From the NCBI RefSeq assembly GCF_037893015.1, contig NC_133660.1:165634911-165698910 (forward strand): 64,000 nt of DNA. Reading direction: 5' to 3'. A program made the position numbers and the translations under genes. Under the pieces are notes generated by a model. The model saw nothing but the letters and a program-made list of their open reading frames with translations, was not told where the DNA came from and made no database searches. Within the stretch, counting starts at the first letter, position 1. Each line of letters starts with the position of its first letter. Source of the stretch: Macrotis lagotis (taxonomy: Eukaryota > Chordata > Mammalia > Peramelemorphia > Peramelidae). Shown one piece after another: positions 12,508 to 24,818 of the stretch.

Positions 12508-12658
12508 GAGGGGACAACTTGGTGGCACAGTGGATAGAGCACTGGACTTGGAGACAGGGGGACCTGAGTTGTAATGTGACCTCAGACACATAATGATTAC
12601 CTAGCCATGTGACCTTGAGCAAGCCACTTAACCCCATTGCCTTGCAAAAAAAAAAAAA
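12508..12658 (+). mobile_element. WSINE1-type SINE
   Basis: tRNA-like head with ggtggcacagtggatagagc, B-box-like gagttgtaatgtg, and 3' end accccattgccttgc followed by A12. No clear target-site duplication seen. Confidence 0.85.
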
Positions 12659-12769
12659 GAATCATATTTTTCCCCCTAGTCAAAAATTAGTTCAGAAAAA
12701 TGTAAGTTCAAAAACATAATCATTTTGGTGTGAATTACCTTCCCATCATTTTTAAACAAATTAAATATT

Positions 12770-12960
12770 TTATTTCAAACTTGGAGAGACAATGTATTGT
12801 AGTGGATCAACAGCTAGCCAGGAAGTTAGCTCACCCATATTGACCATAATTCTGGGCAAGTCACTTTACCTTTCAATGAAATCAATTATCTGAACCTATA
12901 AATTGCTGAAAAGCTGACCTACAATTCCTTACACTAATAAAAACCACAGAGAACTTGCTG
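12770..12960 (+). repeat. Degraded MIR-like SINE
   Basis: Contains ctgggcaagtcactttacct after a diverged head and the duplicated phrase gctgacctacaattcc. Ends unclear. Confidence 0.4.
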
Positions 12961-12977
12961 ACCTACAATTCCCTATA

Positions 12978-13170
12978 CAAGGGGTGAGGAATCTTTTTTT
13001 CTGCCAAGGGTCATTTGGATATTTATAACAATATTCTCAGGCTATATTTGATCAAATATTTAATTAATTCACCACTAAAAAGCTGCTATATTTATTGAAT
13101 TTTGAATCCCTCCCCCACCATGGTTGCCTTAGCAATGACACACCAATACTGTCAAGGTTCCCCACCCCTG
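12978..13170 (+). mobile_element. hAT-type MITE with duplicated ccctata flank
   Basis: Ends caaggggtgaggaatc and ggttccccacccctg are inverted repeats of the caggggtggggaacc class. The interior carries ctgccaagggtcatttggat. The flanking ccctata at 12971-12977 and 13171-13177 fits the short duplication hAT transposases make. Confidence 0.75.
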
Positions 13171-13179
13171 CCCTATAAT

Positions 13180-15225
13180 AATAAAAACTATAGATCCAGG
13201 GCCTATCACCTATCACTCAGGATTAACATTCAATAGCAATACAACTTTACTTAGTAGCTAGTTAGATTTAAATCAATTAATTAATTCCAGTAGTTTGTTC
13301 ATTCATTCACTTCACCTTGTCTATGATCATAGCCACTGCATTATCTCACAGTCTTTCTCCTACTCTTAATCACATGATAATATTTACTTTAAGGTAATAG
13401 TTATTTTAATTAATAGTTAATGATTTATTTAACTATTTCTCTGTTAATGTTTGAGGATAATTATTTGGGTATACTCCTGGCAAGGAGGAGGCAATTTGAG
13501 GATTTTTTCTTAATCAGCATGATAAGCAAAACTCTTCTAAAACATGCATATGTGAGCATATCTCTCCCATAGTAAGTTCCCTTTGCAATTTAAAGAGAAG
13601 ATATAGACAATTCCTGATTTGATTTTCAGTGACTTGCCCCCAGTATTATTGGTCAACTGGAATTCTAGTCAGTATAACTGGTCTATAAAAGAGACATAAG
13701 GCTTGTTTTTTTCACCTTTTTCTTTGCCCCTTTCTTCTGGAGCATTATAAATGTTTGGGGAAGGAATTTCCCCCTTCCTTTTTCCATCTAAGAGCAATTG
13801 AAAGCAACTTTCAAGCAAGACATAACTGAGGGAGTTAGACTTGCTTTTATGGCCTGAGAAAAGTACAACTTTTTCAACCTCAGAGATAGTCATGGCGATG
13901 ATAAAATGACTACAGAAGCATATAGTGGAGGGAGACAAAGGAATTCACAGGCATTGTTCCTGAATTCTAAACTGTGTAGAGGAGGAAAAATTTCTATTAT
14001 CAAGGTAACATGATCTTAGAAATTGCCCTCCTCATCAAAGAAGGGACAACCTTGTGGGTAACCCCAATTTAAGATTTAGAGAACAGACTTTCTGGAGAAA
14101 GGCTCTGCCTAAGCAGCAGTTTTCTTGGGAGAAACAAGGTAATTGCTCACACTAAGAGAATTGAAGCCATGCCATTCAGTGGAGAGTAAGATATTGGGAT
14201 TTGTCACCTCCTGTTATTCAGAAATTGCAAACATAATGGGAAAGGTATTGCTTGTTCCAAAGTATGTTTGCTTTATGGGAGGAATCTATACCACAGAATG
14301 GACAAGTCTGGGTTGGGGGGGAGGGGAAGGGAAGGGAGAGCAGGGAGAAAGGGATACTTTGTAGAAAAAAAATTTTCCTGGAATATCAAAATACTACCCC
14401 AAGGGCAACTCTAAGGTCAATGCCCTTCCAATGAGGAGTTTATAGACCTCTTTGCGTTCTCTGAGTGCCTTTTTTATTTTCTGTATCTCTGTATAGACTC
14501 CTACAAGTGCTATGTACTTTCCACCTTTTCTGCACAATGTTGTCCTTTTTTGATATGAATTTATTTCCTTGAGTGCTTGTATGGGAGTTAGGGACCCCTC
14601 CTATCCACATTTATGGAAACCTAGATATGTATTTTCCTAGAGTAAACTCCATGCAAGGGTAATGAACCCCAAAGAAAAAAACTAACTTCTTAGGTCAGCT
14701 CCAAGAACTAAACCTGGTTTTTATGAGGTCAGAGTCTGGGACTGAGGGGAGGAGGGAAGGATAAATAGGGACCACAAGTCACAATCCAAAAAAGATTGAA
14801 TTTACTTTGGTGAGACTTTGTATGATTCTATGTTTATCAAAGTAAAATATTTGTGTGGGCAACCCAACACACAGGAGTCAATCTTGGTTCAGTCCATTTC
14901 CATCTCCAATATGAAGCCTTTTCTCATTCTCCCAGTTCCTAGTGCTCCCATATCACATTGCCTTCTATTGATTTATATGTATACAATATGCATCCAAGTG
15001 ATAAAATATAAGATCTTCAAGGGCAAGAGAGACTTCATTTTTTGGTCATTCCCTAAATGACCATATTTCATAAATGCCTGATGAGTGAGTTCATGTAACT
15101 AATATTCATGGGATACATGCATCAGTTTGTGTGTTCAGGAAAGAGTGATACATATTTCCAAAAAATAATGATGGTCTTTATGTGCTGGTAACAGCCATTT
15201 CTTTGAGTAAGAAGCTTTGCTCTTG
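13180..15225. other. Intron 1: unannotated
   Basis: No confident feature. 13950-14830 has a G-run and an ataaatagg TATA-like site and could be an old LTR, but no paired ends were found. Confidence 0.3.
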
Positions 15226-15500
15226 AAGACTTAAGGTCTGAGTTTTAAACCTCTCATCCATTAGTTATGTAACCTCAGGCAAGTCACTTAATACTATAAA
15301 TTTTCCAGGCATTTCATGACTGATAAAGCACATTCCTCCCAAGACTCAAAGACAGACATTGTAAATATAATTGTGTTCATTTTTTATAGACTCAAAGAGA
15401 AGTGACTTATTCAGGGTCACACCTGTAAGTATCAAAGCAGTAATTTAATCCCTTTGATACCAAGCCTAGCATACCTTTCACTAATGTTCTTCAGCTACAA
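15226..15500. repeat. Two MIR-like SINE fragments
   Basis: 15260-15300 reads aacctcaggcaagtcactta (+). 15395-15480 reads gacttattcagggtcacacc, the reverse core. Both are diverged and lack ends. Confidence 0.4.
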
Positions 15501-15685
15501 AAATGAGGTTTGGGATAGACCTGTGATGCCACATTCAAAGAGAAATAAGGCCACTAAGACTGCCACTGCATACAGACTTAGAAACCATAAATAAGCACCA
15601 TCTATTTTATTATATTCTTATTTATTTTATTAAATTTCCCCCATTATATTTTCAATTCAAATATATTTCATTCCCCCAATTTAAT

Positions 15686-15830
15686 TTTTTTTTGTTGCAA
15701 GGCAATGGAGTTAAATGACTTGCCCAAGGTCACACAGCTAGGTAATTATTAATTGTCTGAGACTGGATTTGAACTCAGGTCCTCCTGACTCGAGAGCCAG
15801 TGCTCTGTCAATTGTGTCACCTAGCTGCCC
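15686..15830 (-). mobile_element. WSINE1-type SINE with target-site duplication
   Basis: T-run, gttgcaaggcaatggagtt, the reversed B-box gaactcaggtcctcctgac and the head cacctagctgccc. ccccaatttaat repeats at 15674-15685 and 15831-15842. Confidence 0.88.
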
Positions 15831-15849
15831 CCCCAATTTAATGTCACAA

Positions 15850-16890
15850 TTACATTTTAATCTAGATGAACCCTATCTCTAGACTAGACAACCCTAAGAT
15901 CTTTCCACTCTGACATTTTGTGATTCTGATTCTGTAAAAAGTTGATGTCTCTCAATAAAACTCATTTCTAAACACTGAATGTCACCTGTTCCTGACCCAA
16001 TGACAGCTAATTTCCTAAACTCTGTGACAGCTGTGATGTACTACCAGCATGCTGCTTGTTTGGACAACACCCAAGGAAAGAGCTGGCAGGTGTCACGACC
16101 AGAGAAGTCTATGATGATTTAACCCCAGAGATCCACCAGACCTCTTACAGAGGATTTTTGGCCACCGTGTTCTTAGCTCCCATCCCCCTAATCGATTTAA
16201 AATAGCTTTAAATAATGAAGTTGATCCCAGGTTAGGTTGTCCCAGCTTCAGCAAACAATCCTTAGCAAGTGCCTGCAGGAGACCTGGCAATATATTAGCC
16301 AACCAATATTTTATTATTCCAGTTAAGTTTATAGTCTTCTGCTTAGTTACCCAGAACTAAGTGAACATTCAAATTGGAGAATAAAAAAAATATTGGAAGT
16401 AAAATGGGATGACCTTTGAGTCCTTGTAAGCAAAATTGAAGCTTGCTGGGATGTTTGACCACCAGCTCTTCAGGGGAAAAAATGCCCCCATGGAACACCT
16501 TTAAGTTTAATCTTCATTATTAGCTTTATCTTGATCACTTTCTTAAGAATAGACCAGTAGTCAAACTCAAATAGAAATGTATCCTTGGCTGGAGGCCACA
16601 TATTGATTGTGAAAACCATAAATTAATATTACATATTTCCCAATTACATTTTAATCTGGTTCTGTCTGGATACTCCTGAGTGTCCAGACAGCTTATTTAC
16701 ATAATCAACAAAATGATAAATCAAATCCTTATTTGTAATATTTGCTGATTTTGGAAATATAAATGCTCATATTGGAAAGTTAACGGACTTGGTCTGATAC
16801 AAGCCAGTTCAAACACAATTTTGGTGATTCTGCAAAAAGATGTAACTTTTAAATTTATAGACTTGATAACAAGTGGTCCTAATTGCTGAC
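15850..16890. other. Intron 1: unannotated
   Basis: No repeat or gene recognised. The minus-strand frame at 16093-16302 shows no domain. Confidence 0.35.
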
Positions 16891-16896
16891 AAATTA

Positions 16897-17151
16897 GTTG
16901 CTATTCAGTCATTTTTCAGTCATATCAGACTCTTTGGGACCCATTTGAGATTTTCTTAACAAAGACACCAGAGTAGTTTTGCCATTTCCTTCTCCAGCTC
17001 ATCTGACAGATGATAAACCAGGAAGGAAACAGGGTTGCGTGACTTGCCCAGGGTCACAGAGCCAGTAAGTGTGTGGGACTGGATTTGAATTCAAATCTTC
17101 CTGACTCCAGGCATGGGACTCTGTCCACTGTGTGTGCCACCTAGCTAGCCT
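16897..17151 (-). mobile_element. tRNA-SINE with BovB/RTE-like tail
   Basis: Begins ttgctattcagtcattt, passes ttgccatttccttctccagc and cagggtcacagagcc, and ends at the tRNA head ccacctagctagcc. Flanked by tgacaaatta at 16887-16896 and 17152-17161. Confidence 0.8.
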
Positions 17152-17169
17152 TGACAAATTATATTAATC

Positions 17170-17990
17170 CTAAAAATAATTGTTCCCAAAAGTCAACTCC
17201 AAATTATTATTGCATTTACTATGTGATAAAATGTTCATGAATTTTAATTCAATTGAATGAACATTTTTTTTAAGTTTTCTACTAAGTGCCCAGCACTTAC
17301 AGATGCTGGGAAAACACAGATAAAAATGACCAGGAGAGAAGGACACTTGAAACTGGGAAAAAAGAGACTTTTTGGAGGAGATGACATCTGAACAGAACCT
17401 TGAAGGGCAAACTCTGCTCATTGGAGATTTTCCATAGCATAGCTTGTATACAGCCTTCCTTCTCTTGTTCCCAGTGCTCTTTGGACCGGAATTCCATTGA
17501 TTTGTGTTTCAAGTTACTAAAACTACTTTATTAGTCAAAGGAACTGTTTACTAAGGGAGTGTTCACTCCTTAACAGAGAGCCTCTTGGGAAATTTTTCAA
17601 TTAAGTTAGAACCAAGTGGAATTTTTTTTTCAATTCAATTCAGCATACAGTTATCCAGCAAACATTTATTGAAAACTACCTACCATGGACAAATGTCTAT
17701 GTCAAATTAATCATGATATTGTTCAAATTGTCTTTTTGACGTCCTCTTTCTTTTCTATTTTATTAAATTCAGATCTCTTTCACCTCAGTTATAACAACAT
17801 CCATTTACTTCTTGCTACTTCCAGTTTCTTCCCCATTCCAGACTATCTTACTTATGGCAGTCAAATTTTACCAAAATATCTAGTCTATTTTTCATTGGCA
17901 TGAATCTGTTATGACTCCCAAGTCTAAAATAACTGAGTTCAACCTTCTTTTTCTTTCAAGTTCCTCCAGCATCTATTGTTGATTTTCTTT
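17170..17990. other. Intron 1: unannotated
   Basis: No convincing gene or repeat. Short frames here are chance. Confidence 0.35.
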
Positions 17991-18141
17991 CTTTTCTTTT
18001 TTAATTTATTTAAGCAATGGGATTAAGTGACTTGCCCAAGATCATACAGCTAGGTAAATATTATGTCTGAGGCCGAATTTGAACTCAGGTCCTCCTGACT
18101 CCAGAGCCAGTGTTCTGTCCACTGCGCCACCTAGCTGCCCC
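17991..18141 (-). mobile_element. WSINE1-type SINE
   Basis: Reverse orientation: T-rich lead, aagcaatgggattaagtg, ggtcctcctgactccagagc, ccacctagctgcccc. Confidence 0.85.
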
Positions 18142-18277
18142 CCATAATCTGGACTCATAATCCTACCCTTACTTTATTTCACAATATTCACCCATATATT
18201 TATTCCTTTGCTCTTGTGAGGCGGGTCCCTTCATTGTCTATGCTTATTCCATACGTATCATTTCCTTCATCTGGGAT

Positions 18278-18400
18278 ATCTTTGAGGCAATGGATGATAC
18301 ATTGAATAGAGGACCTGAAGATAGGAATACAGCCTCAGATACTTCCTAACTGTATAGCTTTGACAAGTCACTTAATTTCATTTTGTCTCTGTTTCCTGAA
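18278..18400 (+). repeat. Degraded SINE
   Basis: Diverged copy with gcctcagatacttcctaac and gacaagtcacttaattt. Confidence 0.4.
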
Positions 18401-19089
18401 GCAGGGTTGGAATCTTCCTTCTTTGTTGAAGCCAGAAACCAGAAGGAACTATAGAACCTCAAGAGACTTGAAAAGACTCACAAAGAAAGGCAGACCTTGC
18501 TTCTCCCCAACTTTACCATGCCCTTCATGCAGGGGCAGGACCTTGATCTTTATCAATGAGTAGGGTCCTATTCCAATGGACTTTTCCCTACCATGCCCAC
18601 ATCATTTCCCTGCTGAGAACACACATTTCCCCCAAAGTCAATTTATTCATTCATCTCATAAGCCCCTTTCTATGATCTATCCTGGCCACTCCTTATTTCT
18701 TTCTTCTCTGAATTTTTGTAGCATTTACTGTCTGCCTCAGTCATTTGGAACTTATCCTTTAAAAGGCATGTTATATAGCAGAAAGAATGCTAGACCAGTA
18801 GTCAGGAAAGATGTGAATTAAAATCCTTACCCCAACACTTGTTAGCTTTATGTGAAGCAAATTACTTACTATTTCTAATCTTTAATTTCTTCATCTATAC
18901 CATAAAGACAACATTTCTTGAACTAGTTATAACATAGGGTGGTGGGGAAAGTGCTTTGTAAATCTCATGGGGCAATACTGCAGAGTAGCTAGAATATTGG
19001 ATCTAGAAGCAGGAAAACTTAAATCCTCCTGAGCCTCAGTTTCCTAGGTTGTAAAATGAGGATAACAACCTAGAGCACATACCTTATGG
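18401..19089. other. Intron 1: mostly unannotated, old SINE traces
   Basis: 18770-18900 and 18962-19070 carry MIR-like wording (gcctcagtttcctaggttgt). Otherwise unrecognised. Confidence 0.35.
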
Positions 19090-19090
19090 T

Positions 19091-19312
19091 AGTGATTTTC
19101 AAACTTTTTGGTCTCAGCCCTTTTACACTCTTAAACACTATGGATGACCTCCAAAAACTTTTGGTTTTGTGGGTTATATCTATTGATATTTATCATATTA
19201 GAGATTAAAATGTCTTAATAATATTTTAGAAAACAGTTTTGACCTCAGAGATTTCCTGGAAGTTTCTCATAGACTCTTAGGAAGGCTTCAAGACCACACC
19301 TTAAAAACCACT
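19091..19312 (+). mobile_element. hAT-Charlie MITE (MER5-like)
   Basis: Starts agtgattttcaaac and ends ttaaaaaccact, an imperfect inverted repeat of the cagtggttctcaaac class. The interior (cttttacactcttaaacact, gggttatatctattgatatt) matches the MER5-type pattern I remember. Confidence 0.65.
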
Positions 19313-20119
19313 ACCTGCAAAATTAATTGTAATAATGTATGAAAAGATAATATAAGGAAAGTGCTTCACAAACCTTAAAGAAATACAAACAGCAATAATT
19401 ATTCTATCTTGGGGGGGGGTGGATTCAAGATGGCAGTGTAAAGGCAAGAATTCCCCCAAAACTTGTTCCCTCTAAAACTCCAGAAGTCGTCAAATTATTT
19501 CTCTAACCAAAATCTAGAGGGGCAGAACTCACAGAAAGACCGAGAGATACAATTTCCCAGTCCAAGACAACTGAGAAGATTTCTGGGACGGGTCTGTTAC
19601 ACTGGGACCCGGGGTTGGAAAAAGACTCAGTGCAGCTGCAGCCACAGCGCAGCATAGCAAGGATGGGTGCCTGGGTCCATGGCAGAGGGGGCCATTTAAT
19701 CATTGAGAACAGCCGGAAGAGGTGGTAAGAGAACTCTGCCACACCAGAATGAGTGCAGAGTGGAACGCAGGCCTCAGAGCAGCCTCATGATGAGAACCTG
19801 CAATGGAAGTTGGCAGAGCCACCCAGCACGTCCAAAGCTCTCAGCCCATAGACAGTAAGGGGACTGGGGGAGACTGCAGAGATCTATCTCTTTTCTCCCT
19901 GGGGCAGGACTCAGTTGTTTGCCCACACTCAGATCCTGGCTGCAGTCTGGGCCCCCACCACACCACCATAGCTGAGCAGGGACCATCCTCACAGCTCCAA
20001 GGCAAAGGGGAGAGCCTGAAGACAGGCAAGAGAGTAGTCAGGGCCTCTCATGAGAACTTGGAGGAATTAAGATCCCTGTGGGTTATCCCCAAAACCCCCA
20101 AAGCCTTTGAAGTGCAGTA

Positions 20120-21240
20120 AATCAATCATAGGCTGAAGAAATCAGCAAATAACAGAAAAAAGAAGAATCGGACCATAGAAAATTACTTTGGTCCCATGGA
20201 GTATCAAAATACATACTCAGATGATGACAAAAATCTAAGTTTCTGTATCCAAAACCTCCAAGAGAAATATAAAATGGGCTCAGGCTATGAATGATCTCAA
20301 AAAAAGACTTTGAAAAGCAATTAAGGGAGGTAGAAGAAAAATTGGGAAGAGAAACGAGAGTAATGCAGGTAAATCATGAAAACCAAATCAGCAGTTTGGT
20401 GAAAGAAATACAAAAAAATGCTGAAGAAAATAATATGGTAAAAATCAATTTAGGCCAAATGGGAAAAAAAGCAAAACAAAAGACAAATGAAGGGAATGAA
20501 TTAAAAAGCAGAATTGGCTAGCTGGAAAAGGAGATAAAAAAATCTCTCTGAAGAAAACAACTCCTTCAAATGAAGAATAGAACTAAAGGAAGCCCGTAAC
20601 TTTGCAAAAAATCAAGAAACAATAAAACTCTTTCAAAAAAAGCCCAAAATTAGAAGAAAATGTGAAATATCTCACTGGAAAAGCAACCAACCCCAAGACA
20701 GATCCAGAAGAAATAATTTAAAAATTATTGGGCTACCTGACACAACCAGGAAAAGAGCCTAGACTTCATTTTTCAAGAAATAATACAGCAAAATTGCTCT
20801 GAGATCTAAGAAGCAGAGGGTAAATTGGAAATTGAGAGAATTCACTGATCACCTCTTGAAAGAGATCCCAAAAGAAAAACTTCCAGGAATATTATAGCCA
20901 AACTCCAGAACTCCCAAGTCAAAGAGAAAATATCAAAAGCTGCCAGAAACAAGCAATTCAATTATCGTGGCTCTATAGTCAGATTACACAAGATCTGGCA
21001 GCATATACATTAAGGGCTTGTAGGGCTTGGAATATGACATTCTGGAAAGCAAAAGATCTTGGTTTACAACCAAGAATCAACCACCCAGAAAAACTGAACA
21101 TCCTCTTTCAGGGGAAAAGATAAGACTTTCATTGAAACAGGGGACTCACAAACTTTCCTGTTGAAACAACCAGAACTGAACAGAAAGTTTGATCTTCAAG
21201 TACAGGACTCAGGGGAACTATACAGGGGGTGGATGAGAAG
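20120..21240 (+). pseudogene. Decayed ORF1 of half-L1
   Basis: Frame 20291-20521 gives a coiled coil (EKQLREVEEKLGRE, SLVKEIQKNAEEN) homologous to the ORF1 at 43.3-44.3 kb. RNA-binding and C-terminal segments continue in shifted frames to about 21240, including PELNRKFDLQVQDSGELYRG. Several frameshifts and stops make it non-functional. Confidence 0.8.
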
Positions 21241-21933
21241 TACTAGTTATGAGGAACTTAATGATGTTGAACTGCTTGTATTCCTGCATGGGAAGAAGAT
21301 ACTGATAATTCATATGAATTTTCTCATTCATAAGAGCTGTTAGAAGGAGTATATATAGACAGGACACAGGAAGGAGCAGAATATAATGGTATAGTAAAAA
21401 GATGGAGTCAATGGGTGATAAAGGAAAGTACTGGGAGGAAGAGAAAGGAGAGGAAGAAGTGGTTAAGATATTCACATAAGAGTCAAGAAAAAAGCTTTCT
21501 TAATGGAGTGGAATGGGGGAAGGTGAGGGATAATGAATGAGCCTTCATTCTCATCAGAAATGGCTCAGAGAGGAAATAACATATACACTTAATAGGATTT
21601 AGAAATCTATCTTACCCTAGTGAAAAATGACAAGAAAGGGATGAGATAAGGGGGAATGGGGTATGGGAAGGGATGAGAAGGTGATAGAAGAGAGGGAAGA
21701 TCATGGGAGAGGGTACTCCGGTACAACACACTTCTGAACAGGGACAGGATGAAAGGAAAGAGAATGGAATATATGAGAGTGGTGAGGAATAGAGTGGAGG
21801 GAAATACAACTAGTGTTAGCAACTTAGGCAAAAAATATTGAAGCAACATCTCTGATGGCTATGATAGGGAAGGCATCTCATCCCAGAGCCAGAGCCAGAG
21901 CCATTGGAATCTGAACACAGTCTGAAGTACAAT

Positions 21934-21934
<1 letters not shown>

Positions 21935-21997
<63 letters not shown>
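21935..21997. repeat. (CT)n microsatellite
   Basis: About 63 bp of CT dinucleotides with one TTT interruption, inside the half-L1 3' UTR. Confidence 0.97.
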
Positions 21998-22000
<3 letters not shown>

Positions 22001-22135
22001 ATACTTGAGGTTTCTCATCCTTTTTTGAGGGGGGAGGGGGGTGTCTGATTACTCTCATAGGATAATTGTAAGAAAATAAAATAAATTTTAAAAATGTAAA
22101 AAAAAAGGAAATGAAAAAAATACCCCCCCAAAAAA

Positions 22136-22420
22136 AAGACATAGTTCTACAAATCCAAGGTCATTTTTATCAAAAGGGAGAAAGTATCCCTTTCACACAT
22201 TCCTGGAGGGGGAAAAAGCATACCTGTGATAGAATACTGGAAATTTTAATGCAAATAAACATAACATTAAAATCTACACTATTGAAATAAAAGATCTAGT
22301 CTCACAAAAACAACACATGTCATAATATTTACAGTGTACTTAACAGTTTTCTGGAATTTGCATTATAACTTTATTTTATGGATTTATATCAGCAATAAAC
22401 TCGCTGTAAGACAAAAAAAA
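22136..22420 (+). other. Candidate 3'-transduced segment of half-L1
   Basis: Non-LINE sequence between the half-L1 A-rich end and the downstream target-site duplication. It has its own AATAAA at 22394-22399 followed 13 bases later by an A8 run. Because the duplication lies outside it, it was inserted together with the LINE. Confidence 0.55.
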
Positions 22421-22874
22421 TCCAACGCCCCCTCCCCCCAAAAATTATTCTATCTTAAAACATTCTAGAAATGTGGGATCTTCTTATCACCTACTGGTAT
22501 TCCTGTTTATCTTTGCATGCATTGCCTCTCCATATTGACTTTATTTACTTGGTTATAGTTATTGGCTATACTTAATCTGGTTCTGTTTTCTGTTTTCATT
22601 ACTTCATGCATTACTTTGAATTGCATTCAAGTCCCCTCAAATTTCCCTGAGTTTTTCATTTCTCATTCCTTATTCCATTATATTCAATTAAACTTTGTTC
22701 ATCCACTACCCAGTGGTTGAGAAACTATGTTCTTTCTAGCTTTCCATTATTGAAAATAATGGTACCATGAACATTTTCACACATGATCTTTTTTCTTGAA
22801 TCAATAATACAAGGAAGAACTTTTTCACATTATTAAAATCACATCCCATATGTATACATATATGTATGTGTTTT

Positions 22875-22900
22875 ATATTAATATATATATATATATATAT
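22875..22900. repeat. (AT)n microsatellite
   Basis: Thirteen AT units. Confidence 0.9.
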
Positions 22901-23105
22901 CTTGAAGGCTGTAGGATTTTACACATAATATTTAGAAAGTGGAGTAAAAGAAATATTTCAGAATTAAGTAATTATAAGAAAGGACATATCACAAAAAAGA
23001 TTTGTACAAATTTAAAATTGGAGAGAGCTCTAAAAGTTTTCTCATATGAAGACTGCAGAAACAATGAGAGTTAGCAAAGAAAAAAAAGCTCTTTATACTA
23101 GAACA

Positions 23106-23492
23106 TGTAATGGGGGAGATTGGCAATGGGATGCCAGTTCAAAGAGCACAGGCAAAGGACTCTGCCTGCAGCCAACCTTCATGTAAATTTGATGAACTTG
23201 AAATGGAAGGGGTCTTGGCTCTAGTTCAGAGCCAGGGCAAGTGTTCGAGGATTGTTTTCTGTCTGCTTAACACTTAAAGAGCCTTTTAATTGGCTATTCA
23301 GCCACCCTGACTCTTTATAAAAGGCACCAACAGAGAAATCTTGTCTCTATTCCTTGGGAGTAAATGAAAGAAGAATTAAAATAAACCTCTGGTGAGATTA
23401 GAGAGGCACCTCTGCTGCCATCCTCTCCTGATATGTGTGATCTTGAACACATGAAACCTCTATTTAGTTCTCTATTAGTTCTTTCTTATTCT
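23106..23492 (+). mobile_element. Candidate solo LTR of an old endogenous retrovirus
   Basis: Starts with TG, has TTTATAAAAG at 23314-23323, and AATAAA at 23380-23385, about 60 bp after the TATA-like box. A tail in LTR R/U5 style follows. No internal retroviral genes are present. The 3' border is unclear because an L1 fragment begins there, and no flanking duplication was found. Confidence 0.35.
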
Positions 23493-23785
23493 AAAAATTT
23501 AAGAAAAAAATAATAAAATTGAAAGCAAGAAAACTATTGAACTAATAAATAAAACCAAGGGTTGGTTTTATGAAAAAAACAATAAAATTGATAAACCTCT
23601 GGTCAATTTGATTAAAAAAAAGAAAACCAAATTGCTAGTATTGTAAATGAAAAAAAGGTGAATTCACCACCAATGAAGAGGAAATTAACGTGATAATTCA
23701 GAATTATTTTGCCCAATTCTATGCCAATAAGTTTGACAATCTAAGTGAAATAGACAAATATTTACAAAAATATGTAGCCCAGATT
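23493..23785 (+). mobile_element. L1 ORF2 fragment (between endonuclease and reverse transcriptase)
   Basis: Diverged reading gives a GWFYEKN motif, a KIDKPLVNLIKKKK stretch and then FAQFYANKFDNLSEIDKYLQKY, the region just before the L1 reverse transcriptase. A later SINE cuts its end. Confidence 0.7.
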
Positions 23786-23926
23786 TTAGGGATTTTCTTT
23801 TTGCAAATGGGGTTAAAGTGGCTTGCCCAAGGCCACACAGCTAGGTAATTAGTAAGTGTCTGAGGCTGGATTTTAACTCAGGTACTCCTGACTCCAGCTC
23901 TATCCACTGTACCACCTAACCACCCC
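23786..23926 (-). mobile_element. WSINE1-type SINE inserted in the L1 fragment
   Basis: T-rich lead, gcaaatggggttaaagtgg, reversed B-box, ccacctaaccacccc. Flanks atgtagcccagatt (23772-23785) and atgttgcccagatt (23927-23940) differ at one base. Confidence 0.87.
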
Positions 23927-23940
23927 ATGTTGCCCAGATT

Positions 23941-24818
23941 AAATGTCTTTTAGTTCTTGCTCTCAGGTGAATGAGTATTAAGATGGAGTGGGTCAGATTA
24001 TAACCTTGTGAAATTCAGAAGTTTGAAAGAGCCATGGAAAGTCCTCTGTTAGGAGTTCAGGTCAGGATCTGTTGATGGCTGCTGCAGCAGAACAATAGAA
24101 AAGGCTCAAACCAGAGCAGCCCCAAGAAACATCCTGCATGACTCAGGACAGCAGCTGAGATACCACATCCTGCAGGCAGATCATTCAGGAGGTATACTGT
24201 AGCCAGAAAGGAATCTGGCAGGGTGAACTTTTAGTTACAACTTTTTTTTTTTGGAAGTTTGAGCCCATTCTCCCCAGGAACTGAAGTGGCTCCTCCAACC
24301 TCCTGAAGCTCACAATCTAATCTACTCTGTCTCAATATTTATTCATCCAAAGCAAAAAAGAACACGTGCCAAGAGTTAAGAGAGTTCGATGTGTTCACAA
24401 CCACATGGCAGTGGAGGTTGTGGCAGAGGGAGCTAATGCTTCCCTCACCAGAGGTTTATTGATTCCTGAAAGAGAGATTGAGTTTCTCTGTTGGAGTATT
24501 TTGTATACATCGTCAGACCTGGCTCAACAGTCAATTAAAAGATTCCACACAGAAAGTAAACAAGAACATTTGTTCCAAAATGGGAGCAAGGTCCCTCCAG
24601 AAGCAAGTGGTCCTCCTTTCTGAAGGGAATCACCAAACTACCAACCTAGGTTGGCAGCAGGCATGATCTGATGACTGTATCTCAGTCTCCCTTCTCCCTC
24701 CATGTGACACATTTAAATCAAAAGAGATAAACAAAGATGTTCAGTATGTATCTTGTGTAAGGCCAAGGTCATCTATTAGATCTTAAATCACTTTTTTTTC
24801 TTTTTCTTTGAAACACAG
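23941..24818. other. Intron 1, 3' end: unannotated
   Basis: No recognised repeat. The last 60 bp contain the T-rich tract of the exon 2 acceptor. Confidence 0.4.

Larger units (their letters stand above)
19411..22442 (+). mobile_element. Full-length half-L1 (HAL1-like) with 14-bp target-site duplication
   Basis: Bounded by perfect aattattctatctt repeats at 19397-19410 and 22443-22456. It starts with a G-run and ggattcaagatggcag, the L1 family 5' end. It then has a GC-richer 5' UTR, a decayed ORF1 and a long 3' UTR with a (CT)n tract, but no ORF2 reverse transcriptase. That composition is the definition of a half-L1. An internal A-rich end near 22080-22135 is followed by about 280 bp that may be transduced flank. 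Confidence 0.82.

Noticed and set aside
19463-20120. Several frames of 62-105 residues
   Set aside because: Same cause: the GC-richer 5' UTR of the other half-L1.
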